From the NCBI RefSeq assembly GCF_041321145.1, contig NZ_JBGGWA010000012.1, positions 1-64,000 of the forward strand: a DNA stretch of 64,000 nt, in the 5' to 3' direction. Origin of the DNA: Paraburkholderia sp041321145. GTDB taxonomy: Bacteria; Pseudomonadota; Gammaproteobacteria; Burkholderiales; Burkholderiaceae. Of the stretch, positions 52,916 through 61,122 are shown in pieces. Within the stretch, counting starts at the first letter, position 1. Every line of letters starts with the position of its first letter. A model generated the notes under the pieces. The model was not told the origin of the DNA. It did no database searches and saw only the letters and a list, made by a program, of their open reading frames with translations. The position numbers were made by a program, and so were the translations under genes.

Positions 52916-53677
52916 TTACAGGGTTTTTCCGGCTTCGAGCCAGCCGTTGATCACGGCAATCGCGGTGGACCGGTTATGCACGCCGAGCGCCCGGAAGATC
53001 ACCGACAGATGCACCTTGACCGTACCTTCCGCGACGCCCAGCTCACGCGCGATCATCTTGTTGGTCCAGCCGCGATGCACGAGCCGCATGATGTCCTGTT
53101 GTCTCGGCGACAGGTTTTCCAGCAAATGCTGCTGGTGCGGTTGCAGTGCCTGGATTTGCGCGATGGGTTCAGTCGGTGCGGCGCCCCCTTGGGCTGATGC
53201 GTGAGGGGCGCCCTGAGCGGACAACCCGGCGGCGCCCGCATCGGCGCGCGCGGGCTGGGCTTGCGTCTCACGCGAGCCCAGCAAACTGAGCGCTTCCATC
53301 GGCACATAGGCGCCCCCTGATAACACCAGTTCGATCGCCTTGAGCATGACGCTGGCGGGCTGCCTCTTAGGCACGAAGCCGAGCGCACCGGCGGCCAGCA
53401 CCGCGCGCATTTCGTCGGGCGATTCTTCGGCGGAGAGCACCACCACCGGCAAGGCGGGGTGCGCCTTCAACAGCACTTCAAGCGACGAAGCGCCGCTCAT
53501 GCCCGGCATGTGCAGATCGACGATTGCGAGATCGTGATCGGCGTCCGGCCGCGCAGCGGCGGCAAGCGTTTCCCAGGTATCGGCTTCGTCGAATTGGGCG
53601 TCGGGGTCGAGGCCGCGCAACATTCCTTTGACGCCTTGCCGGATCAGTTCATGGTCGTCGGCCACAAGAAACTTCAT
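52916..53677 (-). CDS. LuxR/NarL-type response regulator
   Basis: The 253-residue protein has a receiver domain (residues 1-120; acidic pocket ADDHE, phospho-acceptor Asp54 in AIVDLHMPG, Lys in FVPKRQ), a Pro/Ala/Gln-rich linker (about 135-180) and a C-terminal LuxR helix-turn-helix (LSPRQQDIMRLVHRGWTNKMIARELGVAEGTVKVHL). It converges with the hybrid kinase gene with seven bases between the stops, so the two probably form a signalling pair. Targets are not known. Confidence 0.92.
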   Translation of the reverse strand: MKFLVADDHELIRQGVKGMLRGLDPDAQFDEADTWETLAAAARPDADHDLAIVDLHMPGMSGASSLEVLLKAHPALPVVVLSAEESPDEMRAVLAAGALGFVPKRQPASVMLKAIELVLSGGAYVPMEALSLLGSRETQAQPARADAGAAGLSAQGAPHASAQGGAAPTEPIAQIQALQPHQQHLLENLSPRQQDIMRLVHRGWTNKMIARELGVAEGTVKVHLSVIFRALGVHNRSTAIAVINGWLEAGKTL

Positions 53678-54011
53678 GATGTCTCCGCGAGTCAGGCCTG
53701 CGCGTGGTGGACTAGCACTGCTGTACTGCTGGTTTTACTTCTATTTTCGTGAATCGCGGCATTGCCTGCTACCCCGGGATCATCATATGCCGAACGGTGG
53801 CGAGCCGACCACCTTCCGCACACACGACAGCGATTGGCTATTCGTATGATCGCCGGTGGGCCCCTGCACCCATGTTAGCGGTAAGGCAGGTCTCTCTCTC
53901 GCATAGGTTCCGGCTTGCTACGTAGACGAGCCGCATGCCCCCATTTTGAAGTCGTCCACGCAGGAATCCGAAGGGTTATGCGCGCCAGATAAAATCACGC
54001 AAAAGCGGGTT
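53678..54011. other. Intergenic region, nothing recognised
   Basis: The 334-bp gap lies upstream of the response regulator gene and downstream of the bd oxidase operon, both on the minus strand. It must hold the regulator's promoter and the operon's end. I see no gene, strong hairpin or repeat. Confidence 0.5.
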
Positions 54012-54206
54012 TCATTTGACTGCGAATAACGTCGCATTCATCAGAAGCTTGAATGCGAAACCGAGCGACACCGCCGAGGCCACGCCGAAACACCAGAGCG
54101 CGATGAACCACAGCCAGCCGGGTAGTTTGCGCGCCGACGTTTGAGATGCGTCACGGGCAGCGCCGCCGCCCGCATGCTTAGTGATGGTAGTGATGTTGGT
54201 CGCCAT
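54012..54206 (-). CDS. Small bd-oxidase-associated membrane protein (DUF2474/CydX-like)
   Basis: The 64-residue protein has one transmembrane segment (WLWFIALWCFGVASAVSLGFAFKLLM) after a 35-residue polar start. The position directly after cydB and the tryptophan-rich LPGWLWF entry fit the DUF2474/CydX-type accessory subunits of bd oxidases. The ATG at 54206 overlaps the end of cydB by 29 bases; GTG or later starts are possible. Confidence 0.7.
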   Translation of the reverse strand: MATNITTITKHAGGGAARDASQTSARKLPGWLWFIALWCFGVASAVSLGFAFKLLMNATLFAVK

Positions 54207-55185
54207 GACGCACCTTGCCACGAAATACCCAATAGCCCATCGTCGTATAGGCGATGATGATAGGCAGGATCACCGCTGCGCCCACCAGCGTGAACATCTG
54301 GCTCGAGCGCGGCGCGGCGGCTTCCCAGAGCGTCATGCTCGACGGGATCGCATACGGCCAGAGGCTCACCAGCAAGCCGACGTAACCAAGCAGCACGAGC
54401 AGCAGCGCCAGCACGAACGGCATGTTGTGATGCCGCGCACGCACTGCGCGGCGCATGAAGAAAGCGCAAACCGCCACGAGGAACGGCACCGGCAGCAGAC
54501 GGTAGAAGAGGCCGTCGTGGAACCAGCGTTGCGCGATATTCGGGTCCTGTAACGGCGTCCACAAACTGACCAGCGCGATGAACCCGAGCAGCACGATCGT
54601 CAATGGCCACACCACCCGATGCAGACGGCGTTGCAGATCGCCTTCGGTCTTCGCGACCAGCCAGCAGCAGCCGAGCAGCGCGTAGGTGATGACGAGGCCG
54701 AGGCCCGTCAGCAGACTGAACGGCGTGAGCCAGCCGAAGGCGTCGCCCGCATAAGCGCCGTCGATCACCGGAATGCCTTGCAGGAACGCGCCCAGCACAA
54801 TGCCCTGGAAGAACGTCGCGCCCGCCGAGCCGCCGATGAACGCCAGGTCCCACAGATGTTTCGTGCGATTGGCCTTGGCGCGAATCTCGAATGACACGCC
54901 GCGAAAGATCAGGCACACGAGCATGAAGATCAGCGGCAGATACAGCGCGGACAGCACGGTCGAATAGACCGCCGGAAACACCGCGAACAGTGCGGCGCCG
55001 CCGAGCACCAGCCAGGTTTCGTTGCCGTCCCACACGGGCGCGACGGTGTTCATCATCAGGTCGCGCTCTTTCTCATCGGGGAAGAACGGGAAGACGATGC
55101 CGATGCCCAGATCGAAGCCATCCAGCACCACATACATGAAAAGGCCCAGCGCGATGATCGCGGCCCACGCTACGGTGACGTCCAT
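54178..55185 (-). CDS. cioB: Cytochrome bd-type (cyanide-insensitive) quinol oxidase subunit II
   Basis: The 335-residue membrane protein has eight to nine transmembrane segments and matches CydB/CioB: LDGFDLGIGIVFPFFPDEKERDLMMNTVAPVWDGNETWLVLGG near the N-terminus is highly conserved. It ends in a short His-rich tail (GDQHHYHH). With subunit I it oxidises quinol and reduces oxygen. It follows subunit I by 37 bp. Confidence 0.92.
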   Translation of the reverse strand: MDVTVAWAAIIALGLFMYVVLDGFDLGIGIVFPFFPDEKERDLMMNTVAPVWDGNETWLVLGGAALFAVFPAVYSTVLSALYLPLIFMLVCLIFRGVSFEIRAKANRTKHLWDLAFIGGSAGATFFQGIVLGAFLQGIPVIDGAYAGDAFGWLTPFSLLTGLGLVITYALLGCCWLVAKTEGDLQRRLHRVVWPLTIVLLGFIALVSLWTPLQDPNIAQRWFHDGLFYRLLPVPFLVAVCAFFMRRAVRARHHNMPFVLALLLVLLGYVGLLVSLWPYAIPSSMTLWEAAAPRSSQMFTLVGAAVILPIIIAYTTMGYWVFRGKVRHGDQHHYHH

Positions 55186-55222
55186 TTTCTTTCTCGCAAG
55201 CAGGTAGTGAAGCGGGGTAGGG

Positions 55223-56635
55223 TTACGCGGCGTCGATCATCTGATCGGCGGCGGACAGCGGGCGGCGCGCGGTCTGATTCGGCGTGGGCTCAGGCACGCC
55301 GTGCGGCGTTTGCCCGGGCAGCGCCGGGCCCGAGCGCATCAGCTTGAGCATGTAGTAGACGCCGGTGCCGAACACGAGGAAGTAGACGACCACGAACGCC
55401 ATCAGCGAGATGCCGACCTGTTGCGTGGTGAGCGGCGACACGGCCTGCGAGGTGCGCATCACGCCGTACACCACCCACGGCTGGCGGCCTGCTTCAGTCG
55501 TGACCCAGCCGGCCAGCAAGGTGATGAAACCGGTCGGGCCCATCGCCACGGCGAGGCGCTGGAACCACTTCGCTTCGAACAGCCGTTCGCGACGACGCAG
55601 TGCCCATGCTGCCAGCGACATCAGGATCATCAGCACGCCGAGCCCGGCCATGATGCGGAAGCTCCAGAACACCACGGTCGAGTTCGGCCGGTCTTGCGGC
55701 GGAAATTCTTTCAGGCCGCGAATCTCGCCATCCCAGCTATGCGTGAGAATCAGGCTGCCCAGGTGTGGAATCGACAGGGCATAACGCGTGGTTTCCGCCT
55801 GCATATCAGGAATGCCGAACAGGTTCAGCGGCGTGCCGCCTTTCTCGGTTTCCCACAGACCCTCGATCGCAGCGATCTTGGCCGGCTGATACTTGCGCGT
55901 GTTCAGACCGTGCTGATCGCCGACGAATGCCTGGATCGGCGTCAGGATCAGGAGCAACCAGAGCGCCATTGAGAACATCTTCTTGACCGCGGGGTCGCGT
56001 CGTCCGCGCAGCAGATGCCACGCGCCCACCGCCGACACCACCAGCCCCGCGACGATGAACGCCGCGAGCGCCATATGCGCGAGCCGGTACGGGAACGACG
56101 GATTGAAAATGATCTTGAACCAGTCGAGCGGCACGACGTGGCCGTTCACGACTTCGAAGCCTTGCGGCGTTTGCATCCAGCTATTGGACGCGAGAATCCA
56201 GAAGGTCGAAATCAGCGTGCCGATCGCCACCATCAGCGTCGCGCCGAAGTGCGCGCGCGGACTCACGCGCTGCCAGCCGAACAACATGATGCCGAGGAAG
56301 CCCGCTTCGAGGAAAAACGCGGTCATGACCTCGTACATGAGAAGCGGTCCGGTGATGGGCCCGGCGAAACTGGAGAAACCCGACCAGTTGGTGCCGAACT
56401 GATAGCTCATCACGACGCCGGAAACGACGCCCATACCAAAGGCGACTGCGAAGATCTTCGACCAGAACAGGCAAAGATCTTTGTAGTACGCCTTGCCGGT
56501 TTTCAGCCAGCGCCATTCGAGGACGGCGATGAAGCTGGCGAGGCCGATGCTGAGCGCCGGAAAAACGATGTGAAAAGAGACGGTGAACGCAAACTGAATG
56601 CGGGCGAGATCGAATGCCGATAGAGCGGAGTTCAT
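55223..56635 (-). CDS. cioA: Cytochrome bd-type (cyanide-insensitive) quinol oxidase subunit I
   Basis: The 470-residue subunit I has nine transmembrane segments. The haem ligand His22 lies in SFHIVFPALSIG, and the quinol-binding GTNWSGFSSFAGPITGPLLMYE block is conserved. The short Q loop and overall length (about 470 rather than 520) place it in the CIO group, which tolerates cyanide and works at low oxygen or under respiratory stress. It heads the operon cioA-cioB-small subunit. Confidence 0.92.
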   Translation of the reverse strand: MNSALSAFDLARIQFAFTVSFHIVFPALSIGLASFIAVLEWRWLKTGKAYYKDLCLFWSKIFAVAFGMGVVSGVVMSYQFGTNWSGFSSFAGPITGPLLMYEVMTAFFLEAGFLGIMLFGWQRVSPRAHFGATLMVAIGTLISTFWILASNSWMQTPQGFEVVNGHVVPLDWFKIIFNPSFPYRLAHMALAAFIVAGLVVSAVGAWHLLRGRRDPAVKKMFSMALWLLLILTPIQAFVGDQHGLNTRKYQPAKIAAIEGLWETEKGGTPLNLFGIPDMQAETTRYALSIPHLGSLILTHSWDGEIRGLKEFPPQDRPNSTVVFWSFRIMAGLGVLMILMSLAAWALRRRERLFEAKWFQRLAVAMGPTGFITLLAGWVTTEAGRQPWVVYGVMRTSQAVSPLTTQQVGISLMAFVVVYFLVFGTGVYYMLKLMRSGPALPGQTPHGVPEPTPNQTARRPLSAADQMIDAA

Positions 56636-56994
56636 GAGCGTGAAGTACGTGATGCCCGTGGGGGCGGACTACGCGCGTCGACCGTTGTCGGTGCGCACTG
56701 CGCTGGGCAGATGGCGCAAGAGTAGGGGATGGCGGAATTCTTTGCTGCGACGCGATGTGCGTCAAAAAACCGCGTTGTTTTGCGCGGAATTTCGTTTTTG
56801 AGACGGCAAAGCCTTGATGGGTAACAAGTTTTCCTTATTGCGTTCTTGCGCCTGTTTATCTCGGCCGAGGCGGAGGTGCGGCAATAGACCGCGCTGCAAC
56901 AACGCAACCGGTGCGCCTTCGTCGGAGAGCATGCCGGCCTGATGTTTCTCCGCAGCCCGCTTCACCGCGAAGACTCAGCGCCACGGTGCACGGG
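56636..56994. other. Upstream region of the bd oxidase operon
   Basis: The 359-bp region lies between cioA and the end of the HigA-type antitoxin gene. It should hold the cioA promoter. The only regulatory hint is an imperfect FNR/ANR-like box, listed separately. No gene is supported. Confidence 0.5.
56814..56827. promoter_or_regulatory. Imperfect FNR/ANR-like box upstream of cioA
   Basis: TTGATGGGTAACAA matches the TTGAT-N4-ATCAA pattern at nine of ten fixed positions and lies about 180 bp upstream of the oxidase start. Oxygen-responsive control of a bd oxidase is plausible, but one such match can occur by chance. Confidence 0.22.
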
Positions 56995-57282
56995 CTACGC
57001 GATCGAGATAAACAGTTGCTTGCCGCAAGCGGCCGCGTACCTGCGCAACGTGTCGATAGAAGGCGAATGTTGTCCCGAAGCAAGCGCCCGTTCGAGCCGG
57101 GTGATAGCCGGCGCTTTGGTACCCATGCGCTCAGCGACTTGCGCCTGCGTCAAACCGGCTTCGCGGCGCGCGGCGAGCATCTGATCGAGCAGCGCGAATT
57201 CTTCGCGGTTCAGCCGCTCGTATTCGGCGCGTACTTCAGGGTCGGCGAGCGCGCGTTCGCGCATTGCCTTATAGGTTGCCAT
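56995..57282 (-). CDS. HigA-type antitoxin with XRE helix-turn-helix
   Basis: The 95-residue protein has an XRE helix-turn-helix in its middle (about residues 40-85, REAGLTQAQVAERMGTKAPAITRLER). An N-terminal helical part of about 35 residues (YKAMRERALADPEVRAEYERLNREEFALLDQM) is typical of antitoxins paired with Gp49-like toxins. It overlaps the toxin gene, which precedes it, by 14 bases. It should bind the palindrome upstream of the toxin gene. Confidence 0.88.
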   Translation of the reverse strand: MATYKAMRERALADPEVRAEYERLNREEFALLDQMLAARREAGLTQAQVAERMGTKAPAITRLERALASGQHSPSIDTLRRYAAACGKQLFISIA

Positions 57283-57601
57283 TTCTGATCTCCAGCAGTC
57301 TTTTGCGTGCCACGTCCAGTTCGTTACGCGGCGTTTGTTGCGACTTCTTCACGAAGCTGTGAAGCATGACGATTTTCCGTTCCACGATCGCGCAGTAGAA
57401 CACTCTGGCGATACCCTCGGCGCCTTTCAGGCGCATCTCGAACAAACCGCCTCCCATGGACGCGGTATGCGGCTCGCCGAGATTCGGACCGTATTCCTCC
57501 ATGCGATCGGCTAGCGCGATAAAACGGGCGAGCAGCGTTTTCGGCAATGAGGCAACGTTCACTTTGACCTTTTCGTTGTAGAAGCCGATCGTAAATGCCA
57601 T
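57269..57601 (-). CDS. RelE/HigB-type toxin (phage Gp49-like family)
   Basis: The 110-residue protein matches the Gp49-like HigB toxins: LPKTLLARFIALADRMEEYGPNLGEPHTASMGGGLFEMRLKGAEGIARVFYC followed by IVMLHSFVKKSQQTPRNELDVARKRLLE. These toxins cleave mRNA on the ribosome. It comes first in the operon, as is usual for this group. I placed the start at 57601 (MAFTIGFYNEKV); an in-frame ATG at 57619 would lie inside or beyond the operator. Confidence 0.9.
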   Translation of the reverse strand: MAFTIGFYNEKVKVNVASLPKTLLARFIALADRMEEYGPNLGEPHTASMGGGLFEMRLKGAEGIARVFYCAIVERKIVMLHSFVKKSQQTPRNELDVARKRLLEIRNGNL

Positions 57602-57612
57602 TGGAGTCAATG

Positions 57613-57628
57613 ATAACAAATATGTTAT
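57613..57628. promoter_or_regulatory. Operator palindrome of the HigBA-type pair
   Basis: ATAACA and TGTTAT flank an AATA spacer, a perfect palindrome 12 bases upstream of the toxin start codon. This position lets the antitoxin block the promoter or early transcript. Confidence 0.5.
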
Positions 57629-57944
57629 TTTTGCGCAAGCAGATGCCCTTGCCGGTTGTTGTTGAAATCAGCAACAACGGAGGCGTTGCGTGGCGTGGAA
57701 TCGAACGACGGGAAGAGGGCGAAGGCTGGACCGCGATGAGCGGTTACGAAGGCGTTGGCGCAACCAGGTGTTCGGCTGGGTTGATTCGTGCGGGACGCGA
57801 TATCGGGCGCGGCACGGTGGAGGTCTCCCTTTGCACGGGTTGACTGAATCGAAATAGCGGACACGAGGTCCACTCGTCAACAACCGACAATAACGCCGTT
57901 CGCGCCGAACCTTCTATTAGCCTGTTGGCTAGTCAACAGGAGAC

Positions 57945-58055
57945 GGTACGGAAATCTTCTACAAGGATTGGGGCAAAGGCCGTCCAGTTGTCTTCCCGCA
58001 CGGCTAGCCGTTGTCCGCGGACGGCTGGGATGCGCAGATGCTGAGGTCTGCGCGT
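57945..58055 (+). pseudogene. Alpha/beta hydrolase (chloroperoxidase-like) N-terminal remnant
   Basis: In one frame the sequence reads GTEIFYKDWGKGRPVVFPHG, stop, PLSADGWDAQML. This is the well-known N-terminus of non-haem chloroperoxidase-like alpha/beta hydrolases, where the residue after HG is Trp. TGG has become TAG at 58005-58007. After about 58055 the similarity disappears, so more than 200 codons of the gene are missing. A ribosome-site-like AGGAG lies just upstream (57938-57942). It is a dead fragment, left by a deletion or an imported piece. Confidence 0.8.
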
Positions 58056-58134
58056 GCTTCAGTGCGGCTGCCCCTTCGAGCCAGCAGGAACGTTGGCCGG
58101 ATAACGTATTGCTCGGAACTTATTGCACTTTATG

Positions 58135-58152
58135 TTATACGACATCATATAA
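58135..58152. promoter_or_regulatory. Uronate operator, copy 1
   Basis: TTATACGACATCATATAA is an 18-bp imperfect palindrome about 210 bp upstream of the uronate dehydrogenase start. It shares the symmetric positions TTxTAxGxxxxCxTAxA with the copies at 62907 and 63025, and most of them with the copy at 58254. Confidence 0.55.
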
Positions 58153-58253
58153 ATACAATGTTCGTACATGTTAGTTTATTAAAGATAATTCGCTGGTTGC
58201 TGGGGGAGGAGTGCGGGTAAATGCCTGGTTGAAATCCGTCTTAGCATCGTAGA

Positions 58254-58271
58254 TAGTACGTTATCGTACAA
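58254..58271. promoter_or_regulatory. Uronate operator, copy 2
   Basis: TAGTACGTTATCGTACAA contains a perfect GTACG-TTAT-CGTAC palindrome and agrees with eight of the nine positions shared by the other copies. It lies 89 bp upstream of the uronate dehydrogenase gene, a good place for a repressor site. Confidence 0.5.
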
Positions 58272-58360
58272 CTAAGAGCGTGGCTTCGGTCCGGTGCAGC
58301 CACGGCTTGACCGCTTGCCTTTCCCCGGCTCTATCGCGCGCGGCGCTGTAAAGGAACCTT

Positions 58361-59188
58361 ATGAAGAAGATTGCCCTGAGCGGGGCCGGCGGCCAGCTCG
58401 GTTCGGTAGTGCGGACTGCGTTGCTCGGACGCGGTATCCCGTTGCGCTCGGCCGCGGGCTCCAGGCCCCTGGTTCCTCTGGTTGACGGAGAGGATGTGAT
58501 GCACGGCGACCTGCGCGATCCCGCTGTCGTGGATCGCCTGCTGAAGGGCGTCGACGTGCTGATCCACTTCGCGGGCACAAGCGTGGAGCGTCCGCTGCCC
58601 GAAATCATCGACAACAACCTGCGCGCTCTGGTCGAGGTGTACGAAGGCGCGCGCAGGCAAGGCGTTCGGCGCGTGGTGTTCGCCAGTTCGAACCACGCGA
58701 TCGGCATGTATCCGGTCACGGAACATCTCAGCCTTGACTGTGAGTTGCGCCCGGACGGTTTCTACGGCCTGAGCAAGGTGTGGGGCGAAGCCTTGGCACG
58801 GATGTATTGGGACAAGCATGGCATCGAGAGCATTTGCGTGCGCATCGGCAGTTGCCTCGAACGGCCGACCGAGCCCAGGCACCTGAGCACATGGTTCGGC
58901 CATCGCGACCTGCTGCATTTCCTCGACCGCTGTGTCGAGGCAGACGACGTGGGATTCATCACCGTCTGGGGTGTCTCGGCCAACAAACGCAGCTGGTGGG
59001 ACAACAGCAGTGCCGAACGCCTGGGGTATCAGCCGACCCAGGACGCCGAGGCATACGCCGAGGACGTTCTGGCGCGACCGAACCCGCTCGACGCTTTGGG
59101 CCAGCGTTACCAGGGCGGCAGCTTCGTCGGCATCGACTACTCGCGCGACGACATCGCGAGCGAAGACGCCGCGGGCCGGCCTTTCTGA
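58361..59188 (+). CDS. udh: NAD-dependent uronate dehydrogenase
   Basis: The 275-residue short-chain dehydrogenase oxidises D-galacturonate or D-glucuronate to the aldarolactone, the first step of the oxidative hexuronate pathway. It opens with the NAD motif LSGAGGQLGSVVR. The catalytic Tyr135 and Lys139 (YGLSK) and Ser110/111 (FASSNHAIGMYP) are present, and the IHFAGTSVERPLPEIIDNN and RIGSCLERPTEPRHLSTW blocks are diagnostic for Udh. It is followed by a transporter gene 29 bp downstream and preceded by two operator copies. Confidence 0.92.
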   Translation: MKKIALSGAGGQLGSVVRTALLGRGIPLRSAAGSRPLVPLVDGEDVMHGDLRDPAVVDRLLKGVDVLIHFAGTSVERPLPEIIDNNLRALVEVYEGARRQGVRRVVFASSNHAIGMYPVTEHLSLDCELRPDGFYGLSKVWGEALARMYWDKHGIESICVRIGSCLERPTEPRHLSTWFGHRDLLHFLDRCVEADDVGFITVWGVSANKRSWWDNSSAERLGYQPTQDAEAYAEDVLARPNPLDALGQRYQGGSFVGIDYSRDDIASEDAAGRPF

Positions 59189-59217
59189 TTGGTTAGAGAA
59201 TACGAGGAGACGCAGTC

Positions 59218-60510
59218 ATGAAAATCAAGGGCATCCGCTGGTGGATGGTCAGCCTGGTCGCGGCCGGGCTCATCATCAACTACCTTGCGCGTAACACGCT
59301 GTCGGTGGCGGCGCCGACGTTGATGAAGGACCTCGACATCACGACCGCGCAGTACTCGCACGTCGTGGTTGCGTGGCAGTTGTGCTACGCCTTCATGCAG
59401 CCGGTCGCGGGCTACGTGCTCGATACCGTCGGCACCAAGATCGGCTTTGCGGTGTTCGCGCTGGCCTGGTCGCTGGCCTGCGCCGCGGCGGCATGGTCGA
59501 CGGGCTGGCGCAGCCTGGCGTTCTTCCGCGGCGTGCTCGGTATCGCCGAAGCGGCCGGCATTCCGGCCGGCGTCAAGGCGACGAGCGAATGGTTCCCGGC
59601 CAAGGAGCGTTCGGTGGCGATCGGCTGGTTCAACATCGGCTCGTCCATCGGCGCGCTGCTCGCGCCGCCGCTGGTCGTTTGGGCGTTGTTGCATGGCCAA
59701 TGGCAGTGGGCTTTCCTGATCGTCGGCGTGGCGGGGATCGTCTGGAGCGCGCTGTGGATGCTGCTGTACAAGCACCCGCGCAATCAGAAGCTGCTGGGTG
59801 ACGCAGAGCGGGACTACATCCTTAGCGGGCAGGAGGCGAAGCACAGCGACGCCGGCGCGGTCAAGCGCAGTTGGACTGCCATGCTCGGCAGCCGCGGCTT
59901 CTGGGCAATCGGCATTCCCCGGATTCTCTCCGAGCCGGCCTGGCAGACCTTCAACGCCTGGATTCCGCTGTACATGATGACCGAGCGGCACATGAACCTG
60001 AAGGAGGTCGCGCTGTATGCGTGGATGCCCTTTCTGGCCGCGGATATCGGCTGCGTGCTCGGCGGCTACCTGAGCCCGTTGTTTCATCAGTACGCGAAGG
60101 TTTCGCTGTTCACGTCACGCAAGATGGTTTTTGTCGTCGGTGCGCTCTGCATGATCGGGCCGGCATGTGTCGGGCTGGTGGCGAGTCCTTACGCGGCCGT
60201 TGCGCTGCTGTGTGTCGGCGGCTTTGCCCATCAGACCTTGTCGGGTGCGCTGTACGCGATCACCTCCGACATGTTCGGCAAGAACGAGGTCGCCACCGCC
60301 ACCGGCATGGGCGGGATGGCGGGCTACCTGGGCGCCGCTGCGTTCACGGCGCTGTTCGGCGTGTTGGTCACGCAGATCGGCTATAGCCCGTTGTTCGTGG
60401 TGCTGGCGGTGTTCGACATCATCGCGGCTGTTGTAGTGTGCCTGCTGGCGAGAAGCGCCGACAAGACGCCGCAGCCGCGCTGGACGGTGGCGGCTGCTGC
60501 GGCCAAGTGA
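59218..60510 (+). CDS. MFS transporter, probable hexuronate/aldarate importer
   Basis: The 430-residue protein has 12 transmembrane segments and the pattern of the anion:cation symporter group (GudP, GarP, ExuT): IRWWMVSLVAAGLIINYLARNTLSVAAPTLMKDL, RGVLGIAEAAGIPAGVKATSEWFPAKERSVAIGWFNIGSSIGALLAPPL. It lies right after udh with a good ribosome site (ACGAGGAGACGCAGTC) and probably imports galacturonate, glucuronate or the corresponding aldarates. The exact substrate is inferred from context. Confidence 0.88.
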   Translation: MKIKGIRWWMVSLVAAGLIINYLARNTLSVAAPTLMKDLDITTAQYSHVVVAWQLCYAFMQPVAGYVLDTVGTKIGFAVFALAWSLACAAAAWSTGWRSLAFFRGVLGIAEAAGIPAGVKATSEWFPAKERSVAIGWFNIGSSIGALLAPPLVVWALLHGQWQWAFLIVGVAGIVWSALWMLLYKHPRNQKLLGDAERDYILSGQEAKHSDAGAVKRSWTAMLGSRGFWAIGIPRILSEPAWQTFNAWIPLYMMTERHMNLKEVALYAWMPFLAADIGCVLGGYLSPLFHQYAKVSLFTSRKMVFVVGALCMIGPACVGLVASPYAAVALLCVGGFAHQTLSGALYAITSDMFGKNEVATATGMGGMAGYLGAAAFTALFGVLVTQIGYSPLFVVLAVFDIIAAVVVCLLARSADKTPQPRWTVAAAAAK

Positions 60511-60560
60511 GTGACGGGTCGGCCCGGCAGCGAGGAAGGTCGGGTAATGAAAATGGCGAA

Positions 60561-60594
60561 AAATGGCGGCGTCTTCGGGCGCCGTCATTTTTTG
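60561..60594 (+). terminator. Terminator after the udh-MFS operon
   Basis: ATGGCGGCG (60563-60571) pairs with CGCCGTCAT (60580-60588), with one G-U pair, followed by a run of T. It lies about 50 bases after the transporter stop codon. Confidence 0.85.
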
Positions 60595-60703
60595 TGACTT
60601 GCCTGCTGTGTTTCGCGGCCCACCGGCTTTGAAGCTGCGAGCCGCCTGCCTGATCTGCGTAACCTGCGAGGCGAAGGATCACCTTCACCCCACACTCTCC
60701 CGC

Positions 60704-60910
60704 TTAACGCTGATTGACGACCGTGTTGTTGTAGGTTGTCGAACCGATCATCACGTTATTCAACGTGATTCCGTTGACGTTGTAGGCATAGATCGACCCA
60801 GGCGTCGTCGCGCTTGCGGGTCCGGCGGAGACTGCCGTCGTCACACCGTTATGGATGTCTCCTTGCCCTTTGCGGGCGTTGTGAGTGATCGTCATTGCTC
60901 GATGGGCCAT
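60704..60910 (-). CDS. Possible small hypothetical protein
   Basis: A 68-codon frame ends with GSIYAYNVNGITLNNVMIGSTTYNNTVVNQR, whose Asn/Thr-rich, beta-like pattern looks more protein-like than random GC-rich frames. A ribosome-site-like AAGGAG lies inside the frame, about 10 bases before a GTG that would give a 46-residue product. No family is recognised and no neighbour supports it. Confidence 0.3.
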   Translation of the reverse strand: MAHRAMTITHNARKGQGDIHNGVTTAVSAGPASATTPGSIYAYNVNGITLNNVMIGSTTYNNTVVNQR

Positions 60911-61122
60911 GGCTCGTCGATCCGTCGCTTGAATATGCGGCGAAATCGAACCATGCTTCCATGGCCGTAAGTCATCCTTGATATTCGTAATAAAACTTTA
61001 TTGGTGAGTGTGATTCGGTTGTCGTAGAGATTCGTGCGGACGCCGAGCGCGCACGTGTGCCGTTCCATCTTCTCTATTTGCATAGAGCAAACGGAACGGC
61101 ACTGCGAGCGACGGCTGCCGGC

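Larger units (their letters stand above)
57602..58360. other. 759-bp gene-poor region between TA module and uronate genes
   Basis: This stretch contains the HigBA-type operator at its left end, about 300 bp without recognisable features, a short hydrolase pseudogene fragment (57945-58055), and an AT-rich segment (58110-58275) that carries two copies of the uronate operator. Its drop in GC content and the gene remnant suggest past rearrangement. Confidence 0.65.
60511..61122. other. Intergenic region between convergent uronate genes
   Basis: The 612-bp region holds the terminator of the udh-MFS transcript (60561-60594) and one doubtful small gene on the minus strand (60704-60910). The remainder shows no recognisable feature; the segment around 60970-61020 is AT-rich. 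Confidence 0.5.
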
